Below, piece after piece: positions 34,228 through 45,700 of a stretch of DNA of 64,000 nt (the stretch's first letter is position 1; the number at the start of each line of letters is the position of its first letter). The notes beneath the pieces were generated by a model, which saw only the letters and a list, made by a program, of their open reading frames with translations, was not told where the DNA came from and searched no databases. The translations under genes and the position numbers were made by a program. Origin of the DNA: UBA12191 sp964422295 (GTDB taxonomy: Bacteria; Planctomycetota; UBA8108; UBA1146); NCBI GenBank assembly GCA_964422295.1, contig CAYRAM010000010.1, forward strand, positions 1 to 64,000. The letters run 5' to 3'.

Positions 34228-35205
34228 CTAGGGAGCACCGGTCTTGTAGACGACCGAACCGGAGACACCTTCGATGACGCAACCTGCCGGATCGAACCCG
34301 AACAGGGTGACATCCCCCTCGATGCTCTGGACTGTTGCACCGTCCCTGCCATCGATCAGCAAGACGTCTCCGGTGACGTATCGGACTTCGAGAGCTCCTT
34401 CGCGTCCCCAAATTTCGATGGGTCCGGTGATTTCACTGACGCGACAGGCTTCGGCACCATCCCGGATCTTCAAGGACCCTTCGACTCCCACCACATCGCA
34501 GGGGCCAGTACCGGAACTGATGTCTACCTTTCCGGTCACCTGATAAATCTCGATGGAGCCTCTCAGGCTGGTGATGGATAGATTGCCCTTGAATCCTTCG
34601 ATGGCGATGGAACCTCCGCTGTCCTGAATATCGAGATCGAAGTCGATGGAGTCATCGGCAGGGAGTGTGATCTTCAGATCGATGTCACACTCTTCATCTG
34701 CGAGCAAATGTGGTTCGATCAGTCTTGCACGATAACGGCCCGGAGAAGTGTTATCGAGGATGACACGTACTTCCGAAGCAAGCGCCCGGGCACGATCGAG
34801 GCCTTTTGCGCGACTGATCACCTCAGCCGTAAAGGCGATGGTATTTGCTTGCGGATCACGGCAGATCTGCAAGGGGCCCGATCCATTCATCAAAACAAGT
34901 TTCTCAACGGTCGCCGGATCAAGGGTGACCGAAGTCATCGAGTCTTTTTCTGAAAGGGATTCGGTGCCCAGTTCATTGATAAGGTCTATCTCACCTGAAA
35001 CAGGAGCAGTTTCTGCAATTGTGGTCCCATCCTGCACTGCCGGACGAATTTCTCCGGCAATGATGGAACTCTCCACCTGGGGTGCCTCTTCGATAGGTCG
35101 AGGAGTGACAGATGGAGATTTTTCAGGTTTGCGTACGGGAGTTTTCGCACACCCGGAGAGCAACACCAATCCACAAAGAAACGACACCAGGAACTTGGAG
35201 ATCAT
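34228..35205 (-). CDS. Lipoprotein with DUF4097/DUF2807-like beta-solenoid
   Basis: 325 residues from ATG 35205, chosen for the GAGGA six bases upstream. Lipobox LLSGC (Cys19). A Pro/Ser-rich linker precedes a region on organic substrate-free beta strands. The second half is a ladder of short strands with a repeating x-I-x-G/S pattern: SIAIEGFKGNLSITSLRGSI, EIYQVTGKVDISSG, EVRYVTGDVLLIDG. This is typical of DUF4097/DUF2807 adhesin-like beta-solenoids. No enzyme motif. It lies directly upstream of the EboE-like gene and is probably cotranscribed; role unknown. Confidence 0.7.
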   Translation of the reverse strand: MISKFLVSFLCGLVLLSGCAKTPVRKPEKSPSVTPRPIEEAPQVESSIIAGEIRPAVQDGTTIAETAPVSGEIDLINELGTESLSEKDSMTSVTLDPATVEKLVLMNGSGPLQICRDPQANTIAFTAEVISRAKGLDRARALASEVRVILDNTSPGRYRARLIEPHLLADEECDIDLKITLPADDSIDFDLDIQDSGGSIAIEGFKGNLSITSLRGSIEIYQVTGKVDISSGTGPCDVVGVEGSLKIRDGAEACRVSEITGPIEIWGREGALEVRYVTGDVLLIDGRDGATVQSIEGDVTLFGFDPAGCVIEGVSGSVVYKTGAP

Positions 35206-35373
35206 GACATTCCTCATTATCAATCTGGAGCAAGACCGGGAGTGTATCACGAAGCATTCACCGCAGGAGAGGTGGAAGAGGAAAATTCGGGGGAATCATG
35301 AGTTTGACCCTTTCCTTGCTCTCAGGGAAGATTTCAGAGATGCTGGTCGAGGTCTTGCCAAAAGGAGCTGTCG

Positions 35374-36384
35374 ATGACCGATACGGATCAATCTCTGGAA
35401 CAACTCAAATCAGATTTTCACCGCGTTCGTGAGGAAGTGGGGAAGATACTTGTAGGTCAGGATGAAGTTGTTGAAACGGTCCTCATCGCTCTGTTCGCAG
35501 GGGGCCACTGCCTTCTTGAGGGAGTTCCAGGTTTGGGAAAAACCCTGTTGGTGCGAACCCTTAGCGGCTCTCTGGATTTGGATTACTCGAGGATCCAATT
35601 TACACCCGACCTGATGCCCGCAGATATCACCGGAACCCGGATCGTCACCGAGGATGAACGGGGAAAGAAAGAGTTTGTTTTTCAGCGAGGCCCCATCTTT
35701 GCCCAAATTGTTCTCGCAGATGAGATCAACAGGGCAACACCGAAAACCCAATCCGCTTTGCTCGAGGCGATGCAGGAAGGGGAGGTTACAGCCGGAGGAG
35801 AGACCCATCGCCTGGATCAACCCTTCATCGTACTGGCAACCCAGAATCCCCTTGAGATGGATGGAACATATCCCCTTCCCGAAGCTCAGTTGGACAGATT
35901 CATTTTCAAGGTTCATGTCCCATTCCCCAGCAGGGAGGAATTGAATGAAATCTTGATCAGAACAACTGGCCAACACTCTGCAAACGTTGAGGCGGTATTG
36001 GATGGAGACAGGATCCTTGGCCACAGGGATTGTGTGAGAAAGGTCGAAGCAGCACCGCATGTGCAGGATTTTGCGGTGCGAATGCTGTTGGCGACACACC
36101 CCGACTCGGAGCACTCCACTGATCAGGTTCAGCGTTGGGTTCGTTACGGTGCGAGTCCACGGGGTGTGCAATCTCTGTTGCTGGGAGCAAAGGTACGTGC
36201 TGCCCTCGATAATCGGTTGCACGTCAGCTTCGACGATGTCCGCAAGACTGCTCCGGCAGCACTCCGTCACAGGGTGTTGTTGGGTTTTGAAGGAGAAGCC
36301 GAGGGAATCCCGGTGGATGAAATTGTCGCCGAAGTTGTCGAACAAACGGAAGAGATCACCGATTCCGGGGTGAATAGCGCATGA
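35374..36384 (+). CDS. MoxR-family AAA+ ATPase
   Basis: 336 residues; GGAG precedes the ATG. Walker A GVPGLGKT near residue 50, Walker B ADEINRATPKTQSALLEAMQE, sensor 1 ATQNPLEMDGTYPLPEAQLDRF: all diagnostic of MoxR ATPases. They act as chaperones that help mature or activate partner complexes with von Willebrand A domains. The stop overlaps the DUF58 start (ATGA), giving the classic MoxR-DUF58-BatA operon. Confidence 0.95.
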   Translation: MTDTDQSLEQLKSDFHRVREEVGKILVGQDEVVETVLIALFAGGHCLLEGVPGLGKTLLVRTLSGSLDLDYSRIQFTPDLMPADITGTRIVTEDERGKKEFVFQRGPIFAQIVLADEINRATPKTQSALLEAMQEGEVTAGGETHRLDQPFIVLATQNPLEMDGTYPLPEAQLDRFIFKVHVPFPSREELNEILIRTTGQHSANVEAVLDGDRILGHRDCVRKVEAAPHVQDFAVRMLLATHPDSEHSTDQVQRWVRYGASPRGVQSLLLGAKVRAALDNRLHVSFDDVRKTAPAALRHRVLLGFEGEAEGIPVDEIVAEVVEQTEEITDSGVNSA

Positions 36385-37280
36385 GCGGAGCCGGGTCGGA
36401 AGAGACTCCCTTGCTGGACGAGGAATTCCTGGCCCGGTGCGCCAAGTTGGTTCTATTTTCTCGTTCAGTGATCCAGGGAAGGGTCCGTGGAGAAAAGCGA
36501 TCCAAGCGACGGGGAATGTCGACCGAGTTCGCCGACCACAAAGACTACACTCCCGGAGATGACCTGCGCCATCTCGATTGGAATATCTTCGGCAGACTTG
36601 AAAAACTATTCATCAAATTGTTCGAGGAGGAAGAAGAGCGCAATGTTTTTCTGCTTCTTGATGCTTCTGCATCGATGCAGATTGGCGAACCGGACAAGTG
36701 GCGCCATGCACGCCAAATCGCCGCTGCATTGGGAGCCATCGCCCTCTCCTCAGGAGATCGGGTACACCTGCGGGTGTTCGATGAAAAGATGCGTCCCTTC
36801 TATCCTGCTCTGAGGGGATCCCGATCGGTTCTGCGACTGGTTGATACTTTGGACAAGTTACCGCCAGGGAAAGGAACCTCATTGGGCAGATCCCTCCGCG
36901 CCCATGCCGCCGCGTGTCCTCCGGGATCGATTCAAATTCTCATCTCGGATCTGCTCGATCCCCAAGGGCTTGAGGATGCCTTGCGACAAGTCCCCGGAAG
37001 TCGTGGAGACAGTTGGCTGGTGCACCTGCTGGCGGGATCGGAAATCAACCCGGATCTTCAAGGTGATCTGCGATTGATGGATGCTGAGGTTTCGCAGCAT
37101 GTCGACGTGACATTGACCCGATCAGTGTTGAGTGCGTATCAAAATGCTGTGGAAGAATTTCGCCACGATTTGCGGACCCACTGCCAACGATTCAAGATTC
37201 AGCCGCTGGAAGTCAGTACTGCGACTCCGTTTGATCAGGTCATCCTCGAATGGATGCGCCAGAAGCGGTGGCTGACATGA
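36381..37280 (+). CDS. DUF58 domain-containing protein
   Basis: 299 residues. The DUF58 signature DYTPGDDLRHLDWNIFGR is followed by a VWA-like segment with VFLLLDASASMQ (DxSxS metal site) and a basic N-terminal region RGEKRSKRRGMSTEFADHK. It is a regular partner of MoxR; the exact role is unsettled, with links to cell-envelope stress and oxidative stress tolerance. Coupled at both ends (four-base overlaps with MoxR and with the BatA-like gene). Confidence 0.92.
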   Translation: MSGAGSEETPLLDEEFLARCAKLVLFSRSVIQGRVRGEKRSKRRGMSTEFADHKDYTPGDDLRHLDWNIFGRLEKLFIKLFEEEEERNVFLLLDASASMQIGEPDKWRHARQIAAALGAIALSSGDRVHLRVFDEKMRPFYPALRGSRSVLRLVDTLDKLPPGKGTSLGRSLRAHAAACPPGSIQILISDLLDPQGLEDALRQVPGSRGDSWLVHLLAGSEINPDLQGDLRLMDAEVSQHVDVTLTRSVLSAYQNAVEEFRHDLRTHCQRFKIQPLEVSTATPFDQVILEWMRQKRWLT

Positions 37281-39232
37281 TCTTTGGTGCTCCCCAATTT
37301 TTGATCTGGTCACTGTTGATTCCTCTGCTGTTGCTATTGTGGTTCCTCAAGATCCGCCGTCGTCCTCAAACTGTTGGAAGCACCCTGTTGTGGGCAAGGG
37401 CACTTGAAGACGAAAGGGTTCGTTCACCATTTCAACGCCTGGTGAAGAATTTGTTGCTGCTTTTTCAATTGCTCACGCTGATATTGCTGATTTTGGCCCT
37501 GATCAGACCGGAGTGGGGGTCCATCACCGATACGTCACGTCTTAACGTGATCCTCGTTGACAGATCCGCGAGCATGAATGCTTTGGAGCAGGATGGCCGG
37601 ACTCGTTTTGAACATGCCAGGGATCGTGCCCTCGAAAGAGTCGACGACATCGCAGGTGAGCGCGGAGTATTGATCGCATTTGGAGCAACATCAGAAGCAG
37701 AGACCCCAGTGACCACTGATATGTCACTGTTGGAGAAGGCGATCCGCAAATTGGAAGCGGGTTCAGGAGAGACGCGCTTTGAAGAGGCGATGGAATTGGC
37801 GTTGTCATTTGTTCGTCAGGATGAGTTGATTCCTTCAGTTGACGATGGAGATGGCGAGACTGAGGGAGAGCTTCTCTCAAATCAGCCGGATGCTCGCATC
37901 ATATTGATTTCCGATGGCGTGATCCCTGAGTGGAAAGGGGACCCCATCGAGGTTCCGGTGATCAATGAGGTCGTGGGTGAAGCTTCTTCAAATGTTGGAG
38001 TCACGGCTTTTGCAGCACGTCGTGAGTATTCAGAGGAGGGGGATCTCAAAGTTTTGTTGGAAGTGCGAAACACCGGAGATGACCTGGTTGAGGGTACATT
38101 GGCTTTGTCTGGTGATGGAAATGTCCTGGAAGTGTCGGCTCCTCGAACCCTTGAAGCGGGGGAACGATGGCTTCAGACATTTTCGACGAGGGCAGGTGGA
38201 ATCCAGAAATTGGAGGTGGAATGGAAGCCTGTCAGTGGAGATGCACTTCCGATCGATAATAAGGCGTGGCTCAGTTTAAAGAGGGTCAGGCCATTGAGGG
38301 TTCTTTTCGTGGGAAGTCAAAATCTGATTCTCGAGAATGCAATGTCAGTGATCGACAACTTGGAGGTTGAGAAACTGCCTTTCGAAGATGTCGATCTGGA
38401 AGCCCTGCCCCGCGATTACGATGTCGTCGTCTGGAATCAACAGATCCCTGAAGAACTTCCTCAGGGAGTGGGACATCTCGTATTCGATGCGATCCCTGCT
38501 CCTTTCTGGTCGGAGGTTCCTGCCGTTGTTGAACAACCGGCCATCGTTCGATGGGCTTCCGACGACCCCGTGTTGCGCTTTTCTTCGATGGCACCTCTCG
38601 ATGGAAGAATTTTGAAGACTCGCCCTTTGCCCCGGGGCAGAGGGACCCGTGCATTGGTCGAAGTTCGTGAAGGAGCATTGATTTCCCGATTCGCTTCGGA
38701 AGGTCTGCGGGGAATCGTCATCTCGTTTGACATCCTCGATTCCGGTTGGCCACTGAGTCCGTCATTCCCGTTGTTCTTCACAGCGGCTTTGAGTGATTTG
38801 GGAAGACTGGAAAGCGGAGTCAACTCGGGGATCCGCAGTGGTGACTTGGTCCAGGTCCGCCCTGGAAGAGAGTTGGAGACACTGTTTCACCGGCTTCCTA
38901 ACGGATCCACGAAGATGGAGCCCCTCAACAGGGATGGTCTGCTGCGATGGCGAGCAGGAGACGAGTTGGGAATACATCGATTTCAATCCCAGTCCGTGAT
39001 TCCGGCAGAAGACATTGAGTCTGCAGAGAATTTTTCACTCGATGTTCCAGTCAATCTCCTTTCTCTTGAGGAGAGTCGTATCGAGCCACGTCCCGGATTT
39101 AATTTGGGCGCATCCACAGCGAATGCGGGTGCATTTTCCTGGGGCCAGGCGCGCAGGGAATACTGGCCATGGTTATTGGGTTTGGGTCTACTGGCATTGA
39201 TGCTGGAGTGGTTTATCTATCATCGCAGATGA
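37277..39232 (+). CDS. BatA-like membrane protein with von Willebrand factor A domain
   Basis: 651 residues. The ATG at 37277 overlaps the DUF58 stop. Two N-terminal helices (about residues 5-22 and 58-78) form the aerotolerance-regulator N-terminal (BatA) domain. A VWA domain follows with VILVDRSASMNA (metal-ion-dependent adhesion site DxSxS) at about residue 95. The central part resembles the glutamine-amidotransferase-like region of long Bat/CotH-type proteins. A final helix lies before RR at the C-terminus. Part of the MoxR envelope-stress module. Confidence 0.9.
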   Translation: MIFGAPQFLIWSLLIPLLLLLWFLKIRRRPQTVGSTLLWARALEDERVRSPFQRLVKNLLLLFQLLTLILLILALIRPEWGSITDTSRLNVILVDRSASMNALEQDGRTRFEHARDRALERVDDIAGERGVLIAFGATSEAETPVTTDMSLLEKAIRKLEAGSGETRFEEAMELALSFVRQDELIPSVDDGDGETEGELLSNQPDARIILISDGVIPEWKGDPIEVPVINEVVGEASSNVGVTAFAARREYSEEGDLKVLLEVRNTGDDLVEGTLALSGDGNVLEVSAPRTLEAGERWLQTFSTRAGGIQKLEVEWKPVSGDALPIDNKAWLSLKRVRPLRVLFVGSQNLILENAMSVIDNLEVEKLPFEDVDLEALPRDYDVVVWNQQIPEELPQGVGHLVFDAIPAPFWSEVPAVVEQPAIVRWASDDPVLRFSSMAPLDGRILKTRPLPRGRGTRALVEVREGALISRFASEGLRGIVISFDILDSGWPLSPSFPLFFTAALSDLGRLESGVNSGIRSGDLVQVRPGRELETLFHRLPNGSTKMEPLNRDGLLRWRAGDELGIHRFQSQSVIPAEDIESAENFSLDVPVNLLSLEESRIEPRPGFNLGASTANAGAFSWGQARREYWPWLLGLGLLALMLEWFIYHRR

Positions 39233-39265
39233 ACTTTGATCACAGATTTGAGAGGATGACGAGTA

Positions 39266-39706
39266 ATGGAATTGACCGTGTATCTCGCAGGCCAAATTCA
39301 TGACGATTGGAGAGGTCGGCTCAAGTCAAATGCAGAGGAGCGGGGGTTGCCGATTCAATTTGTTGGCCCCCAGGATGATCATCCCCTTTCTGATGCCATT
39401 GGTGAAAATATTCTCGGCGAGCAATCCAATTCACGCTGGAAAGATGAACTGGCATCCCAATTCAACAATCTTCGCACGAGAGTCTTGATGAACCGTTGTG
39501 ATGTTGTGGTCGCACAGTTTGGCGAAGAGTACCGCCAGTGGAATGCGGCGATGGATGCGGGAATCGCTCTGGCTGCAGACAAGCCGCTGATCCTTGTCAG
39601 AGATCCTTCTTTGCACCACGCCCTGAAGGAGATTTCCCAGCGCGCCCAGGCCACGGTCGATCATCCCGACCAAGTCCTGGATGCGCTGGAATACATCCTT
39701 CGTTAG
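39266..39706 (+). CDS. ytoQ: YtoQ family protein
   Basis: 146 residues. MELTVYLAGQIHDDWR, FVGPQDDHPLSDAIGENILGE and NRCDVVVAQFGEEYRQWNAAMDAGIAL match the YtoQ family, related to nucleoside 2-deoxyribosyltransferase-like Rossmann folds. The real function is unknown. GAGG precedes the ATG. It follows the BatA-like gene by 33 bases. Its stop is one base from the end of the convergent macroglobulin-like gene. Confidence 0.85.
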   Translation: MELTVYLAGQIHDDWRGRLKSNAEERGLPIQFVGPQDDHPLSDAIGENILGEQSNSRWKDELASQFNNLRTRVLMNRCDVVVAQFGEEYRQWNAAMDAGIALAADKPLILVRDPSLHHALKEISQRAQATVDHPDQVLDALEYILR

Positions 39707-39707
39707 A

Positions 39708-42700
39708 TCAATCGGTAGCCTTCTTGATCTGAATGCCCTTCTGGGTGTTATCAACGTCGTAACGCCACCCTCGATTTCGGGCGTCGAAATTGTCCGCGTT
39801 GAAGCGAATCACATTCTTGAAGTAGTCCTCCATCTGCAATTGTTGGACTTCTCGGATTTCTTTATCGACTACTTGCCCTTGGAAATCTTCCTCTTCTTCG
39901 AGGGGAGCCAAACTGCCCGCCATGCGGAAGAATGCGTAATCACTTTTTCCTCTGCGAGCGATCACTGTGTAGCGATTATCCACAGAGGAAAGGAACAAAC
40001 CCCTCCGATCGGTGGTCCCAAAAATGGTTCCTTCTGAGCCGGGGAGGTATGGATCGAGGATTCTGACCTCGACATCAGGAATCAATTTTCCAGTGGTGGG
40101 ATCAACGATTTGTACCCGTAAAGTTCCATCCGTCTTTTGGACCACCATTTCCATCCGGTTGACCAGGATCAGGCAGGATGTGTGCACATCGCCACCGCGG
40201 ACGATGACCAGGTATGCACCTTCATCTTCGATGGGGATGTCGATATCACGGGTTGCATGAAGAGTTCCGCCGGCGGTTCCCTGTGCACCCAACTCGACCG
40301 TTTTACTGAGCGTGGGGGAGATTCCGCTGAGATTGACTTCGGTGACGCGAGAAAGATCCTGTTCCCTGAGTGCAAGTGTCATCAGATTGACCTTGTAGGC
40401 GAGGACTTCGGCACTGTCGATGTTGCGGTAGCGTAGTTCGATGGATACAGGGTCCCCAGGACGGAATTCCGAAATTTCATCCAGTTCCAATTCCCGGGCA
40501 TTGATCTGCCTCAAGGAATCCTTGGCATCCGCAAACTGGTCCTCGACCATTTCGTAGAATTTTGAGGCTGCTTCAGGTTGGTTTGCCGCATGATGGATCT
40601 GGCCGATGATGAAGAGAGATAGATCCCTGTTTTCACTAGGCCTTTCTCCTCCGGAGGCAACGGGGTAGCGGCTGTCAGCGATCTGCTCCAGGAGACTCAT
40701 GGCATCCTCATCTTCACCGAGAGCCCACATGGCGACCGCTTGGGTATAGCGGAAGGAATCTAGGTATCTCGGCTTCTGATAGCGTCGTGCCAAAGTTTCT
40801 GATTCGCGCCTGGCCTGAGCCCAATTTTTTTGACTGAGCAAACTGCTGACCAGATTGAGTCCTGCATCGGGAGCGGTTGGATCATCCCCATGCAATGTCA
40901 GGAATCGGTAGAGAATCCTGCGACCCAGGAGTCCAAGTTGAATCCTCTCTTCGGCAGTGAATTCGCCATTTCCTGCTGAAGCATTGAGAGCAACATCCGC
41001 CAGGTACTGCTCTGCAGCCAATACAGCCGGAGTCGTGGGATTTTCCTTGGTCAATTGCTGAAGCAGATTCAGGGAAGGGATCAAACCACTTTCCGAAAGC
41101 AGATCGCTGACCTTTCGATCACGGGCGAAGATGGCTTCGTTGACCGCCATGAAAATCTGCATTGAGCGGGAAGATTCGCCGAGAGTTCGGTAAGCCTCTC
41201 CAAGACGAATGAAATTGATGAGGCTGAGAGTCAGATCGGGGTTTCTCTCCTTGAGAATCTCAAAGAATGAAACCATCGATGCATTATCTCCCGCCTCCAT
41301 GGCTGAAAGCATGAGTATGCGGGCAATCTCCCGTGCTGATCCCCCCTTCAATTCATCCGAATACTCGTTCCACAGTGGCTCAAGCATGCTGCGGGCATCG
41401 CGCCAGCGGCCATCATCCCACAAACGCTTTCCGCGGGCGAAAATCTCCTCTGGGGTGGGTCTGTACTCGTCCGGAGATTCTTCATCCGGGTTCAGTACAG
41501 TGATGGCCTGGGGTGTTCCGAGGGTCATTCGTTGCGGCTCTGCAACACTGCGAATGATGACAGGTGGCATTCGGTACTCACCCGGACTGATTGCAACTAC
41601 CGAAAATTCAACATTCATCCGCGTGCGAACTGTGCCCCAGACCTTGAGAAGTCCATCGTCGGCTTCCTTGTAAGTGTAGTTCCCTTTGAGAGATTCTTGA
41701 TCCAGCATCAGACCGCTGGGAATCCTCATTTCGATTTCAACGAATTCCGATTTGCGTCTCGGAGCAGTTAATTGAAATTCGAATTGGGCTGCTTCCCCCG
41801 GAACGAGGTGTCGAATTTTGTTTTTCCAGCGGCTCTCGGTCTTTTTCAAAATGTTGAATCCGGTAGGCAAGACTCTGCCGGACATTCGAGGAGCTGCTGC
41901 CAGGAAATTGGCTTCATTGATATCGAAGTCGCGATCCTTGAACTTTGGATATCCGCCGTATTTGCCAGTCAACTCAGCGGTGAAGAATGCACCGCTGTCG
42001 CCGAGAAATTTTGCTGCAAGATCGAACTCAGCAGGCCCATCTCCCAGATCCAACAGGATGGAGTCATGGAGTTTTCCATCACCCACCTGCAAGGTTCCAC
42101 GTTCGACCCCATTGATGCTGAAGATCACTTCGCAATCGCGTTGCCCGGGTACGGTGGTCCCTTGCCAGCGCAAAAGAGCAGCGATGGACAGGGCAGTACC
42201 GCGATCCATTTGATAAGTCAGTCGACCTCGTAACCATCGGGCCGCTGACTCACTGCGATCAGCAGGAAGATCTGTGACCGTCAGTGCGTGCAAACACAGG
42301 GCGGTCAAGAAGCGTGGAAGGCGGTACAACGCCATCTCTGCGGCACCATTATCTTCGTTGGTCCATGACCCATCAGGCTGCTGACGATCGAGAAGTGTGA
42401 GAGCCACTTCGATGGACATGGCATTTCGTTCGAGGTGGCCCAAGGCTCGAATCAATGCTGCGAGTCCTGCGGTCGACAGCTTGTTGCGATTTCTGTGTAG
42501 TCGGTTGGCTGCTCCAAAGTCACCGGAGCCTGTACTTGCCAGTGCTGCGAGCAAGATCGCTTTCTGATTCAACTTCCCCTGATCCGTATCGCGGAATCTC
42601 TTTTCCAAAAACGGAATGGCGCGGCCAAAGACTCGATCAGGAACTGCGAACCCCTCGGCCCTGGCAGCGGAGAGGGATTCGATGACGACGGCAGTGACCG

Positions 42701-45700
42701 AATCAGAAAAGGAATCGCGTGTAGTGCCCGTGGATGGCAACCATGGCCAATCTCCACTTCTGGTTTGGGCGGTGACCAGACGCTGTATCAGACTTTTGGC
42801 CTGCCGGCGCAGATTCTTTTTAATTGGCTCTTCGACAGAAGAACCCCTTTCAGCGGAGATTTGCAGCGCTTCGATAATTGCGAGAAGTCTCGCTGCGACT
42901 GTGAAGTGATCTTCGACCACAGGTGAAGGACCGATGATCCTGCCCCCAGACAGATGACCGGAGTGGAGTCCACCCCGGTTCCCGGACAGTCGGTCGATGA
43001 GACCGGAATCGATGGATGCGCCGAGGGTGAGACGCAACCTGCGTTCGAGGAGATCCTCCTGGTTGGTGAATCCCATCTTTTCTCGTCGAGATTCTCCTTC
43101 GAGAATCCAGCCGATGCGGCTGTAGACATCGAGTCCCCACCGTTGGACGCTCACAGAACCATCTTGGGTGTAAGTTTGATCGCCGACCTTGACTTCGATT
43201 CGATAGGGGCGAATCGCTTCCGAACCCAATGCAGGCCAACGATCGAGCAGTACCTCCTGCAGTCCGGGGAGCAGTGCGATGTTGCTCTCGGATCTGCTTT
43301 CGCCATCTGCGGATGGCCATGAGAGAGAGACTCTGGCCTGGGTCTGTAATCCCGTGTCATTAAACAACCGGATTCTGGGAGTGATCTCATCACCTTCGAG
43401 TGCGATGGCGGGAATCAGCGATTCGATCACCAACTCCTCCCTTGTCAGGAATTCAGAGTCCTTTTCTCCAAATAGATCCCCTGAGGCGACTCCGCGCGCC
43501 CGAATACGCCATGTGGAATTGCGGTCAGGAATCCGGAAGGTCAATTTTCCTTTACCCGAATCGTCGGTAATCAGGGACCCTTCCCAGAAAGCGAGATAAC
43601 GCGTTGCCTGAATTTCTTCCTGCCCCCGGGAACCGTCTCTGCCCGCTTCCATGCCACTTTCTCCAGATTTGGCTTTGCCAAAGCGGGATCCGAAAGCACC
43701 TGCGCCATCTCCACCAAAAGCAAAGTTTCTTACATCGGCACCAGCCTGCCTTCCAAGTGTTTGTCGGCCTCTCCTTGAACCCATTTCTGCGGCTGGCATA
43801 GGCATATCAGCATTTGCCAAAACCTCGAGACCCATACTGACCGACTGTTCCATCATCCGCTTTTCGATGATGCGTTGTTCCGCCAGCAGATTTTCTTCGA
43901 TGGTTTTGGTGACACCTGAGTAGCGAAATTCACAGGAAGAAGTGATAGAAAGGATCCGCGCCGGATCGTGGTCACCGTGGGAGACCGTCAATTCTTCAAA
44001 CCAATCGGGGTAAAGATCATCGATGGATGCATCGAGCACTGCGAGTGCGATCTCTGCGGAGACGGGCTGATCAAGCAGATCTCTGGTCTCAACTTCGAGA
44101 GTCACCTCGCTTCCCGGCTCTACTGGTCCTTCTGGTGGAGAGATGCTGACCTTCAACTTTCTCCGGATCTTGAATGTTGTATCTGCTTTTTGCAGACCGG
44201 ATTCGCCCATCTTTGCCACTCTCAAGGTCGCCGCAGAGCGGATCTCAGGACTTGCGGTGAAGGAGATGGTGTTCTTGCCCTTGCTCAAATCGATGATGCG
44301 ATGGCTGACGAGTTGGTCACCCAGGATCGTCAGCAATGCCGGGCCGGCATCACTGGTGCACTGCAGGGTCAGGTCACGGTCTTCCCCGGTGACCAGTGCC
44401 ACATCTTCGACGAGCCATATCAATTCGTTCTCATCCGCATCTCCATAGACCCGGATCGGTTCTTGCGCACGGATAGGATGGCCCCATCGATCAACACCCT
44501 CCGCTTTCAAACTCAGGGATCCCGATTTCTCCAATGGAATACGAATTTCCGCCTGGCCATCCGCATCGGTAGTGACAGAAAACTCGGCGAGACTGCGATC
44601 ACTCCAACGATTGGATCGACGCACACGCTCATTGAGAGTGAGGGAGACATCCCTGCTGATCGCTTTTCCAGACAGATCGCGGGTTTGGACGGTGACGGGG
44701 ACACTTTCGCCGATCATGAATTGCCCACCTCGGCGTGGAATCTCCAGAGAGATTTCCCAAAGCCTCTGTCTCAGAGGAATCACCAGTGAGCGCTGAATAC
44801 CTTCGTCTCGCAGGAAGGCGTTAAAGGACAGGGTGGTACTCTCAGCAGTTCTCGAATCGAAGGTAAAGGTCGCGGAACCCTGCTCGTCAAGAATCAATTC
44901 CTGCTCGATCAATTCATTGCGATAGGGGAGCTGTACGGTGACAGGGCTTCCAGTCAGGGGTTTTCCATACCAGGTTTGAGCAGTCACCTTCAAATTTATT
45001 TGTTCCCCTCTGACGTAGACGCTTCGTTCAGAGGTGAAGTCCAGTTGAACTGGCAAAGGTTTGGGAACTTCGACATAAAAATTTTGTGAAGTGCGGAATC
45101 CGTGGGGGGATGTCACCTCCAACTGCCAAATACCCATGGGGGCACCCAAAGGCAATTCAAAGGAACCTTGAAGAGTCCCCAGTGATCCAAAGACCCCTTC
45201 CTCCATGAAGATTTCCACACCCTCAGGATCGAGGATTCGGACTCTGCCTGCTTCATCACCTGGAAGGATCCACTGCTGATCCTCCAACTCACGGATGAGG
45301 GCACTCCAGTGAACGCTGTCCCCCGGTTGGTATGTGGCACTGTTCATCAGGATGTGTCCGAGAGGGGAAAGCCCCCGGGCCACGAGGGTATTGCGAAGAC
45401 CGATGCCTGCAACTGCCGAGTTGTTATCAAGCATGGCGAGAACACGGACACTGTCATCCCGGTCGAGATCATCGTATTGGAGCCGGATCGTACCGTCTGA
45501 TCCGGTTCGGACGTCGCGTATCACCGGTTGATCGTCAGGGCCGGGTGTTGCTATCAATACCCTTGCACCCGATGCAGGCTTTTTGTTGACCATATCTTGT
45601 GCATAGATCAATACATCTTTGCGGCCCGCCTGAACGATGAGATCGAGATCGGTTCGAACGACCAAAGTGGTTGCCCGGAATTTTCCCGAGGTGACAACGA